DNA of 64,000 bases from Ramichloridium luteum (Eukaryota; Ascomycota; Dothideomycetes; Mycosphaerellales; Dissoconiaceae), in NCBI GenBank assembly GCA_002368545.1, contig MTSC01000005.1:186001-250000 (forward strand), read 5' to 3'. The notes below the pieces were generated by a model. That model was not told the origin of the DNA. It saw nothing but the letters and a program-made list of their open reading frames with translations, and searched no databases. Both the position numbers and the translations under genes were made by a program. This document shows, one piece after another, positions 22,994 through 32,378 of this stretch (within the stretch, counting starts at the first letter, position 1; each line of letters starts with the position of its first letter).

Positions 22994-23668
22994 TCAGTTC
23001 TCTGTGGGGAAAAGGTCAGTATGTCAGCTCGGGCTAGTTTGGGCTGCTCAAATGTGCGAAAACTCACTCTCGTCGTGGATGAGCGCCACGATCATAGAGT
23101 ACAGGTAGTAAAAGAACATCAGCAGGTGGAAACCCAGCTTGATGAATGACTCCTTCTTGTGCACATTAAGCTTGCGGAAGATCTCAGTAGCATCCAGTAG
23201 GTGGTTTTTGTCAAGGATCCTGTGCAGTGCGCCGTGTCAGCATGCCCTCTGTCCATACCACCAGCTTTTGAAGGGCATCCATGAAACCCTTCCCAGCATC
23301 TCAAAATTTTCGGTGTACTCACTTCTTCGCGTTCCATGCCAACAGCGGGATGTTGAGCAGCAGGGAAACCCAGTATCCATTGATCAAGAAGAGCGCAGTC
23401 AGGAAAGCGTGGAGGCCGGCCTCGGGGACGATGTACATGTTGAGGCGGTTGCAGAGGTCGATCGGGTTGATGTAGTCGCATTCGAGATCGGAGTACATGA
23501 TGGTGAAGAAGACCTGGAGGAACAGATTGATGGCATTGAGGAGGACGGCGAGCAGGAACAACCTAGGTGAGCGATCGTGAGCGCAATGTCCAGATTGGCC
23601 GCATGGGCTGGTCGCAATGCGATTTTCCCAACAGATGCGTTGCCCACTTACCACGCTTCGCCCGACAT
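22994..23668 (-). CDS. ERV14: Cornichon family ER cargo receptor Erv14
   Basis: Four exons: complement(22994..23001, 23068..23219, 23323..23562, 23652..23668), 138 residues, the same length as yeast Erv14. Exon 1 gives MSGEAW and exon 2 gives LFLLAVLLNAINLFLQVFF with the IMYSDLECDYINPIDLC signature and NRLNMYIVPE. Exon 3 gives KILDKNHLLDATEIFRKL and the last membrane helix. The last exon is only 8 bp and adds KN and the stop (donor GTGAGT, acceptor TTCCCCACAG). If that intron were retained, the protein would instead end SEFSHI at 23048. Erv14 is a COPII cargo receptor that carries membrane proteins out of the ER, with three to four membrane helices. Cargo-binding and Sec24-binding regions of the family (IFRKL loop) are present. 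Confidence 0.9.
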
Positions 23669-24400
23669 TTTGGCGGTTCTTTCGTGCCTTGCACCTCAAG
23701 AAATATGGGTTGAGAGCTTTGAGAATCGGTCGCAGATCAAATATGTATGTTGCGCTTTTGGTGGAAGGTAGAGCCTTATCGACAAATGTTTCGTGATGCG
23801 GCGCAAGCTAGCTGTTGCCTTGAAATTCGTGCGCGCGAGGATGACAAGAGCTTCCAAATGCCACGTTCCAACAAGTTGGTGCAGGGGAGATGCGCAGACA
23901 GAAGCCGCGGCTGCGTTGAGTGTCTGAGACAGGAGCGTTGTGCTTTTTCGTGCTGTTGGCAGTGAGGTCACAAGCCAGGATTCCTGCTTTGCAATATTGT
24001 CGGAATGGCCTGGCAGTTGATAGCGGGGGGGGGCTGGGAGTCTTCGGGTTCGGGACGGCCTTGGCATTTCGACGCCCACGGCGAGAACATCATCGATTCC
24101 TCCCGTTCCGGCGCGCCCGAACCGCTGAACAGACGGAGTAGAACGCTCAAAATGCCGCATGTATCCAGAACATGGTCCGTCCTTCTCGAGAGTAGACACC
24201 AAGAAGTAAGCGCATTGCCTGTGCTCCTTGCATCCTGCCTAAGCGTACAAGGAGAACAGAGGCAAGTGTAAATTATGGCCCTTTGTTTCAGCTTTGGTAA
24301 ATGAGCCAATCCTCAACTTCAGATATATCAAATGCGATATCGCCGGCTGTGCCCTCACATGATGTTGACATTCAATCATAAAACATTTGTATTTCTACTT
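23669..24400. other. Intergenic, ERV14 promoter and MAP1 3' flank
   Basis: About 730 bp with no supported gene. A short homopolymer of G lies near 24025-24033. Confidence 0.5.
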
Positions 24401-25834
24401 TCAGGCTGCCTTGCTTGCTTCTGCCTCTCCATTCGCATTTGCAGGAGCCGGCAGTTCTACTTTCCCACCCGGCGAGTCCTCCAGCCGCGCGGTCAGGATT
24501 TCAACGCCGGTCTCTGTCACCAGAAGCGTGTGCTCAAACTGCGCCGTTCTCTTACCATCTTGAGTGACAGAGGTCCAGTCGTCGGGCCACGTCTTGTCCC
24601 TGTAGGTTCCCAGCGTGATCATGGGCTCGATGGTAAAGCACATGCCTGGCTTTGCCTCGCCAATGGCCTTGTTCTTCGCATAATGCGGGACGTTTGGCGC
24701 GCAGTGAAACAGTTGGTTGATGCCGTGGCCACAGTATGTCTTGACCACGCCACAATTCTGCTCCTTTGCGATCTTCTCGATGGCATTACCATAGTCTCTG
24801 AATAAAGCGCCGGGCTTGACGAGCTTGATCGCCGCGTCAAGACAGTCGCGCGATGCTTCCACCACGCGTACACTGTCCGGATCCTGTGCAGCTTTGCCAA
24901 CGTAGTATGTTTCGTTCAAGTCTCCGTGGAAGCCACCATGATAGAGCGTGACATCGATATTTACAATGTCTCCATCCTGTAATGGTCGGTGATCCGGAAT
25001 ACCATGGCAGATGACCTCGTTGACACTTGTGCAGACTGATTTGGGGAAGTGGCAGTAGTTAAGCGGAGATGGGTAGGACTTTGATGGTCATCAGCACCAA
25101 ATTTGAAAGTTCAGGGCTCTCGCGCTTGTACTCACGTTGCGTGCAAGACAGGCCTCGTGGACAACCTTGTCGATGTGGTCGGTCGTGACGCCAGGCTTGA
25201 CCTCGCGAGCAGCGATATCCAGGACTTCTCGCGCTAATCGGCAGACTTTGCGCATACCAGCCTGTTCCTCCTTCGTCAAGACCTTGATCTTGTTGCGCAG
25301 GGTTAACTGAAAAAGATGGATTAGCAGGGTTTTCTCCGGCCGGACCAACTAGAAACACGAACCTGTTCGCTTCGCGGTATACCATTGTGCGCATAGTCCG
25401 GATGCTTGATCTTGTCCGGGACCGCTCGTCGAGGCGAAAGCGGGTACACAGGTCGGAGGGCGCCGGTGAATGGATAGGCAGGGAAGGGATTGAAGTGGCC
25501 ATCTGCGTCTGGTAAGGACACCACGCTAGGAGTAATGATTTTGGAGAGCATACTGTTTTGCGCCTTGTGTAGAAGCTTATGGATACCCTGCACTCTGTCA
25601 GTGGAAGGCCTGATGCGATCATGTCCTTGTCCTTTGATCCATAGTCCATGTCTACCGTCTAGGGTACTGACCTACCCAGTTTCTTTTGAAGCAGTCTTGA
25701 CTGCAGAAATACGACTCTTTCCCAAGCTTTTGGCAAGTAGGACATTGCAGTGAGCCTGCATCATTCTCGCAATCCTCTCCCTCACACTTGCGCTTTTTCG
25801 CAACTACAATGTCTTGTGCTGGGGCTTGGTCCAT
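24401..25834 (-). CDS. MAP1: Methionine aminopeptidase 1
   Basis: Four exons: complement(24401..25078, 25136..25306, 25363..25587, 25676..25834), 410 residues (yeast Map1 has 387). Exon 1 encodes the N-terminal zinc finger that docks MetAP1 on the ribosome (CEGEDC ... CPTC ... FCSQDCFKRNW). The other exons form the pita-bread peptidase. The five metal ligands are visible in order: Asp in NIDVT, Asp in GDLNET, His in CGHGIN, Glu in TIEPM and Glu in FEHT. The substrate-contact segment EVICHGIP is also present. Two splice sites are less typical: donor GTTCGT after exon 2 and acceptor AAAG before exon 4; both are needed for frame and conserved text. The enzyme removes initiator Met co-translationally. 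The Ala/Glu-rich tail after about residue 390 is variable in the family. Confidence 0.95.
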
Positions 25835-27021
25835 CGTTGCTCGATTGCGTCAGACGGCGGTTGGTGTCGAATACTTGGTAGATCGGCGTGCGCAAAGAGT
25901 GTTTCGTAGGTGCGCGAGCCGCACAGAGTTTTGATATCGAACGATACGGGGAAATGTAGGGTGTTGAATACTCAGGTATATGGAGACTGGAGCATTCAGC
26001 TCGCGTGCGAATATTATCTGCACATGATGGTGTACCCTGCCTTTCGGTCGAATACCCCGAACGGCCCCTCCCGCATAAATTTGTGCCAGGCTACTGTAAC
26101 TACAGCAATTCTTTCGACTTGATACGAGACAAACACATCCTTTAGTCGTCTTTCTAGGGTGATCTCCATTCGTGCCAGCACGGAAAGTTATGGCTCTGTC
26201 ATCGGTGAGGACCGAGGAGGGATTCGTGGCACCACGACCGTCGTGAAGATCCATCAGCTGCAACCACATCGACATAGAATATCCGACAATGTTTACTCCT
26301 TGTCTACAGGTTGTCTATTCAGGCACGACTTCTCGAAATGCGAGATGTCTTTTAACAGACCTCGTCTAATTAGCAGTGTGGGCTATGCCGATCAAAGTGT
26401 TGATGCCTTTCGATTGCTAGGCGAGGGCACATTCCCGCCGTAACAACGGTCGGCTCGACTTCCTGCTTCGTGCTGGACCTACCAGTGGTTATTGGCAATG
26501 ACCTCATCCAGCGGCTCACGATCTACTGTCAGACATGTGAGCTTAAATACCTAACATGGTTTGCGTTCCACTGATGGATTGGATGACCTTCGCAGAGAGA
26601 TCGGACAAGATTTTGATGATCGATTTTCGACCCACGAAATTTGAAAAAAGTACACAGCTGCACACAACCTAGACTTGATGCATGCCGCGTTTCAATAACA
26701 AAGATCCTTCGACGGCGTGAACTCAATGATCACGGCCGTCCGCTTGCTGTATCCCTCTGTCCGCTTGCTTTCCAATACTTCGATATTGTACCGTAGTCTG
26801 GAGCAATGCACCGGCTCGTGCCCACCAAGTCCGAGCAGAGTCAAAGGTGAGCAGGAGATGTCCGAGTGTCGAGGTAGGTGAAGTTCCCCTCTGACCTTCC
26901 AATCCCTCGTTCCCTCTGTTATCCCTATGTCGTGACGCATAGCTTCATTCTTCAATGGATTGTCGATGGTGGTCGCATTGTTTCTCCCATCAGACACACA
27001 CTCACAACATTGGATGCAAGG
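25835..27021. other. Intergenic, no gene seen
   Basis: About 1.2 kb between the divergent starts of MAP1 (-) and the Ser-rich unknown gene (+). Short frames here lack motifs. An in-frame ATG at 26878 could extend the downstream gene. Confidence 0.45.
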
Positions 27022-28621
27022 ATGGCTGCGCCATTGGAACGTCAAAATCCGTCTTTTCGGGCCGTTCTGAGCAGAAATCTCGGCATCGATTTCCTAGGTC
27101 GAGTGGCACTTGATGTGCGCGATGATATTCGTGACAAGCTCAACACTACTGACAACCCCGTTTCTCCGCACAACCCATGTCGGGCTGAAGAGTGCCTGCA
27201 ACGATGTATTCCATCTGCTCAGGATCATGAGCCTGGATCTGCAACCCTCAGCATGTACAAGGAATGGGCGATATTTGTCAATGAGCACGAGCGAAAGAGA
27301 TTCATCGGTGAGTCACGAACCTCCCGTTTCAGTACGATTGAGTGGAGCTGATCACTGCTCTGTAGATTCTGTTATGCTGGTCCTGTCGGACAACGATATC
27401 GCGAAGATTGCAGACCGGCGGGTTGGGCTCTTCTTCCCACGGAGCGAAGCAGATATCACCAAGTTTATCGTCAGTGTCGTGGCTCAGGATCTCCAAGGGG
27501 GCGCTGAGACAAGCTTCACGTCACGAAATGCGGCAGAGACCAGAAAATTGGCGTTTCAATTCTTCAGACTCGAGATTGAGCAGCGACTCGGCATCATCTT
27601 GAGAGGCATAGAATACGAGCGTCGGGATTCCTATGGCAGTTCATCTCAGCTTGTTGATTTTGCAACCAATGCTGGTGAGCCAAGGATGCTTGGTACACGG
27701 ACTCCTGCGAGCATACCGGCGCAGCCACAAGCAGCTGTAGACCTTACACCACTTCTGCAGCAGCACTTATGGCATAACGGTCTTCAGTATCCCTGGAGTA
27801 ACACCGAGACCCCAGTAACCAGCTCAAGGAGAAGATCTAGCTCAAGTCAATCATTACCTTTATCTTCAACAACAAAGGAATCTGCCGGCCAGCAGCGCAT
27901 GAGAGCTAATCTGCCAAATCAAAGCCGCAAATTGTCCGTATCAACCACTTGGGCAGACGTGGTTGCAGATCAGAGCAATACATTCACGCCTTCTCAGCTT
28001 TCGCAGCAGCTCGAAATGATGAGAATTGCGGGCGAAATTGCTTCACCAACAACAATCGCGAGTTCATCAAGTCTGCGTCGCGTCCAATTCACTTCCTCAG
28101 GCGCCACGCCTTCACCAGCCGGGACAACTCCTGCAACTTCCATTTCGAATCAGACATCTGAATCGTCATTGCTGTCGCCGCAGTCGTTATCCCAACCATC
28201 AGAGCAGAGCACTACTCCGATCGCGACCGCAGCCAAACCGCGGCCCGCCCGCTATCGTTCAGTCTCAGTCACAGAGCGACCGCAGCCGACTCCGCTTCTT
28301 GTTCCTCAATCGCGCTTGGTGCCCTTGACTCCTATCTACAGCTTCCCGGCGGCACCACTGCCCCTGCGCCACTCACGCTCGACGTACGAGCTGCTGCGCC
28401 CGGAGCAGCTCTCCCACCAAGCACGGGCTCGTAGTGCTTCTTATGCTTATGCCGCACCTATCAACATTGGCCCGAACAATCTTGCAGCTTGTCCTAGTCC
28501 AAGCGGCTATCGCCACCAGTTCCACCCGCAAGCAGCAGCTGGGGACCATGCATTCGCTGATCCGAGACGTCTGCGGCGAAATGGGTCTTCCGCATCGATG
28601 CGAGCGTGGTGGTGCGATTAG
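27022..28621 (+). CDS. Unknown protein with Ser/Gln/Pro-rich tail
   Basis: Two exons: 27022..27307 and 27366..28621, 513 residues. The 58-bp intron (GTGAGT...TGTAG, phase 1) joins HERKRFI to DSVMLVLSDNDIAKIADRR. Residues of about 1-200 look folded and mostly helical, with a hydrophobic stretch (ITKFIVSVVAQDLQ) and a further helix (LAFQFFRLEIEQRLGIIL). From about residue 230 onward the protein is Ser/Thr/Pro/Gln-rich and probably disordered, with several RRxS-type sites that could be phosphorylated. I do not recognise a family. An alternative start at 26878 (MKFPSDLPIPRS) would add 48 residues; the chosen ATG is the first that leads directly into the structured part. Confidence 0.65.
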
Positions 28622-28948
28622 AGGAACACCTCGCCCGCCACCTTTTCCCTTGCTTATTTCAAGCTTATTCCTCGTCCTAGAAGGCTCGGTAGCAAGTCTT
28701 TGGGCGACTGCTAATTCATGCGAATATACCAAGTGTGGAGTTGAAGGCGCTCGTTTTGTTTTCTTGATGTTTACAGCGCCGTCGTTTTTCTTTCAACGGG
28801 GCAGGTCGTGCAGACACGCAAGTTCATTCGAGACATTTGAGAGTATATCCCACCATCAATTGGATAATTCAATCATTCAATCAAAGTAGGCTTTTGGGTA
28901 TCTTCGCGAGAAACAACGATAATCCGGAAAACCATTGCCTCCAATACC
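28622..28948. other. Convergent 3' spacer
   Basis: Spacer between the Ser-rich unknown gene (+) and JIP5 (-), with no coding signal. Expected to hold both 3' ends. Confidence 0.5.
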
Positions 28949-30262
28949 TCAATCCAATCCCGCAAAATTGAAGTTCGAGACGGAAGCAGGGGGGCCTTTA
29001 CCTCGCTTGCGCTTCTTGCGCCGGCTTCGCGCGCTTTCCTCTTCGTCGCTGCTGTCATCATCCTCATCGCTGTCACTGTCGTCATCGTCCGCTGCTCGCT
29101 TGCCGCCCGCAGCTTCAGCATCACTGTCCTCCGCCTCGTCGTCCTCGTCTGCCTCTCCCTCCATATGCTCTTGCCAGACCTTGACCATCTGGCCACCTCC
29201 CGTAATCATGCGCCCTTCCACATCGAACCCGATTTCCACCACCCCCTCAATCTCGTCGTGCTGGTTCTCGCTGACGACCTTGTTCATGCCCAATCGCACA
29301 AAGCGAATCTTGCCATCTCCGCATCCAATCGCGATCTTCTTTCCGATTCCTCCGATGTCGTCTGGCACATGCGCAAGACAGTCTAGCGTCTCGCCATCCC
29401 TGCTGACAATGATCCGCTCGTCTTGGTCGTCCCATTGTCCCTTCTCCCATAAAGTGATGACACCGTCACCGCCGCCAACCACTGCTTTCTCGCCCGAGCT
29501 GCCACTGCTCTTCTTGACTGGTAAGCCTGTTACGTAGAGACACGACAGTAACAGCTCCTCCTGGTCCTCGCTTTTAGCCAGGACCCCGCGACGCAAGTCC
29601 GTGAGTGCGAGGGTCGTGCTGCCGGTCGTCAGCCATTGCTTGCTAAATCCGGAAGTGGACGCTGCGCTGGGCGGGATCGCTGCGAGGTCGGAGATGTAGT
29701 CGGTGTGCGGGTGGTACGTCTGGCTCGGCCGACCGGTGATGAAGGCGGTCTTGGAATCGCTGACTGGTACTGACGGCGCCGGGTCTCGCAGGTCGTAGAG
29801 GTGCAGCGCGCCGGAATCAGTGGAGAGTAGGAGGGTTTGGGGGCTGAGTGCGTGTACGACGGTTGGCGCATCGATGGTTTGCTTGGATGTCGAGCCTGCG
29901 GCATCGAAGGGTACTGCAATCTTGCCGATCACAACTCCGGTCTCGCTGTCCGCCGCCTTAACCAGACCGTCTGTGCCGGCAGAGTAGAGCTGTCGGCCGT
30001 CTACACTGTAGGAAAGGCATCGGCAGCTGCCTTTGTGTCGCTTTGTGCGCCAGGCGGTGTCGATGAAGCCAGTGCCATTGCTACCTCGTCGTCCACGGGA
30101 CTTGCTTGCTGTGGGCGAAGAAATGCTGCCGTCGGGTGGTGGGAGTCGAAGAGTTGCGACATGGCCGGCAGACAGACCGACTGCTACCAATCGCTCGGTG
30201 GGATGGACCGCTTGCGCAAAGAGATCCGAGGAGAGCGGCAGGCTACACACGGTGTCGAACAT
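28949..30262 (-). CDS. JIP5: WD-repeat ribosome biogenesis protein Jip5 (WDR55 family)
   Basis: Single exon, 437 residues. The start is the ATG encoding MFDTVCSLPLSSDLFAQAVHP, which matches the family N-terminus; an ATG 96 bp further upstream only adds leader-like sequence. A WD40 propeller fills residues 1-345. Examples are HKGSCRCLSYSVDGRQLYSA, YISDLAAIP and VVGGGDGVITLWEKG. The C-terminus is a long acidic tract (DEDDEAEDSD and more) followed by a basic nuclear/nucleolar signal (RRKKRKRGKG). Jip5 acts in the nucleolus in large-subunit biogenesis by family knowledge. Two TTAGGG-type boxes lie 350-385 bp upstream, in the shared region with the decayed phosphatase gene. Confidence 0.92.
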   Translation of the reverse strand: MFDTVCSLPLSSDLFAQAVHPTERLVAVGLSAGHVATLRLPPPDGSISSPTASKSRGRRGSNGTGFIDTAWRTKRHKGSCRCLSYSVDGRQLYSAGTDGLVKAADSETGVVIGKIAVPFDAAGSTSKQTIDAPTVVHALSPQTLLLSTDSGALHLYDLRDPAPSVPVSDSKTAFITGRPSQTYHPHTDYISDLAAIPPSAASTSGFSKQWLTTGSTTLALTDLRRGVLAKSEDQEELLLSCLYVTGLPVKKSSGSSGEKAVVGGGDGVITLWEKGQWDDQDERIIVSRDGETLDCLAHVPDDIGGIGKKIAIGCGDGKIRFVRLGMNKVVSENQHDEIEGVVEIGFDVEGRMITGGGQMVKVWQEHMEGEADEDDEAEDSDAEAAGGKRAADDDDSDSDEDDDSSDEEESARSRRKKRKRGKGPPASVSNFNFAGLD

Positions 30263-30934
30263 CGTAACAGGTCCGGCCCAGCCAGGCTGTTTCTCGGAAG
30301 TCAGTGAGGCCCGGATCTCCGGCGAAAAGCACGTCGCCGATGTGTTGCTGATCAACAACGATTGGGAGAAAAAAGATTGGCCTGTGGCTGGAGATCGATT
30401 CTTGCTGAGTCAGCTGCCATTGGTTCCCACGTGGAAGTCGCCAACGGACGACCATCGCAATCGGGCTCCGTCGAGAAATAATATCACGTTCTAAGTAAAC
30501 CCAAGTCGTTGATCTCATTGCCAGCAAACACTATCACTCTTGATCATACCGAATTGGCTGGTGCATAGCTTTTCATAAGTCCTTGGCAAACATAGATCGC
30601 TCATGTATTAGGTTTAGGGTTCCTCGGCCCAGACAGCTTAGGGTTATCCTCGCGAGTACGTTCGCTCAACCACTTTACCACTAATGCGGCAAATTGTGCA
30701 ATGATCCAAGCAGCAGTCCTACTTCTGTCTCTTGAAAGCATGTAATGAATTGACAGCAGTGTAGGATCAGCCCAGGTCGTTGATGATATCTAACGCCACA
30801 GCGACTTGCTTCCACAACACTAGAATTGACCAACGAGACTTGATAGCCAGAAGAGGCTCTGAGCACTCTGCTTGAAGGTTCTTGATTTAACATCGATTAT
30901 GACCAGAAACTAGACCAGACACTCAGACTTCCCG
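30263..30934. other. Divergent intergenic region
   Basis: About 670 bp between JIP5 and the decayed phosphatase. It holds the TTAGGGTT pair described separately and no gene that I can support. Confidence 0.5.
30614..30645. promoter_or_regulatory. Pair of TTAGGGTT (telobox-like) motifs
   Basis: TTAGGGTT occurs at 30614-30621 and again at 30638-30645, 24 bp apart, between the divergent starts of JIP5 (30262, -) and the metallophosphatase (30935, +). TTAGGG is the binding site of Tbf1-type Myb proteins, which in several fungi act at ribosomal protein and snoRNA promoters. The link to JIP5 is an inference. Confidence 0.45.
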
Positions 30935-31749
30935 ATGGCCTTCCAAATTGTGTCTGACCTTCGCCTTGAGTCACCCAAAGGATACGATCTCTTCGAAATC
31001 ACTCCGACGGCTCCCTACCTTGCACTACCCGGAGACATTGGCAACGTTGTGCCACACAAGGATGATCTGCTCGCTTTCTTGACGACCCAAATCAAACAGT
31101 TTCGCGTGGTGCTATTCGTCCCAGGCAACCATGAGGCATACGGTCGACATGGCCAGAAGCCCTTCGCATCCTGGAAGATTTCGAGGAGCATATTCGCAAC
31201 GATGACTCCAGCGGCGAATTCGTGTTACTAGACCGGACTATATACCGACTTCCCGAAACCAACATTGTTGTCCTCGGCTGCAGTCTCTTTTCATCAATCC
31301 CACAGGACAAGGAGATGGCCGTTAGTTTCGGAGTGAACGACTTCTTCCAGATTAGCGAATGGGAAGTTGTGAATCACAACGAATTCCATCGGAGAGACCT
31401 TGCTTGGTTGAACGAACAAGTCCGTGACTTAGGGACCACAAATTCTCGGATCGCCATCTTCACCCATTGGAGCCCAACGACAGATCCGCGCTCGGCCGAC
31501 CCGAGGCATGGCAACAGCCCGATCTCATCTGGGTTCTCCACAGATCTTTCGGGCGAAGTCTGCTTCACCAGTGAGAGTGTGCGTCTTTGGGCATTTGGCC
31601 ATACACATTACAATTGCGACTTCGAGATCGAACGGCAGAACGGGGCACGTCCATTGCGACTCCTTGCGAATCAGAGAGGCTATTACTTTTCTCAGGCCTC
31701 GGGATTCGAGGTGGGAAAAGTCGTCGAATTGGAGAGGAGCCTTGGATAA
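30935..31749 (+). pseudogene. Frameshifted calcineurin-like metallophosphatase
   Basis: Two frames together make one metallophosphoesterase. Frame A runs from the ATG at 30935 through GDIGNV and VPGNHEAYG. The frame then changes by the apparent loss of one base between 31143 and 31144. Frame B continues WPEALRILEDFEEHIRND, IFTHWSPTTD and FGHTHYNCDFE to the stop at 31747-31749, about 271 residues in all. Left unshifted, frame A stops at about residue 98. A second change supports decay: the first metal motif, SDLHLE in relatives, reads SDLRLE here, so the His ligand is Arg. In the THHSP-type motif the second His is Trp. GNHE and GHTH are intact. No intron fits the frame change, because the gap is too short. 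A sequencing error could explain the frameshift alone but not the lost ligands. Confidence 0.75.
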
Positions 31750-32378
31750 GAGCTATGGATGACAACCTTGTCGAATCCATCGAGCAACGTTGTCTGATAG
31801 TTCCGCAGACTTTCAACATGGAAAATGCCAAATTGTGAGGTGTTCCACAGGTAAGCACGATAAGGTCTTCATGGACCCTCGAGGCGTTCGATGGAGGCTT
31901 ATGTAACGCATGAGCTCATCCCGTCTGCACCTGTCCTGCGTTCAGTGGCATGGGTTGTGAGGCGGGCTTTAAAGGCGGGGTCGAGGGAGATGTCATGAAC
32001 CAACTCAGTTGCAGGGTCGAGTTCGAAGGAAACACAATTGGCTATCGATCAATTCATTGTGAATATTGCTGTCTGATTCGTTTTGTGTTGGGCTCTCTTC
32101 GTGGGAGGCTAATGCATGAAGCTTGAGCTTCAGTTGGAGACTTTCGATTGCATTACTCCATCATCCACGCCGACAATTCCACTTGTCGACCGCCGAGCAC
32201 GACATTGGCGGTGTCTTTGCCACATTCTTCTGTTGCCAATCATATTTTACAATTGAAACGCGATTTCTCCAGAACCAGCTTCCTCATAGTTCCTGCTTGG
32301 GAGACATAAGCAAGTAATTTTTGGAAAGACCGATCCATTCTGAGCTATTTCATCGTCCGATCTCTCCGTTGTATCATC
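31750..32378. other. Intergenic, promoter of the GH36 gene
   Basis: No gene was found. A small inverted repeat (TGAAGCT/AGCTTCA) lies at 32117-32132. Confidence 0.45.

Noticed and set aside
31138..31150. Intron explaining the metallophosphatase frame change
   Set aside because: The two frames meet within a few bases, too short for a spliceosomal intron, and no conserved residues are missing.
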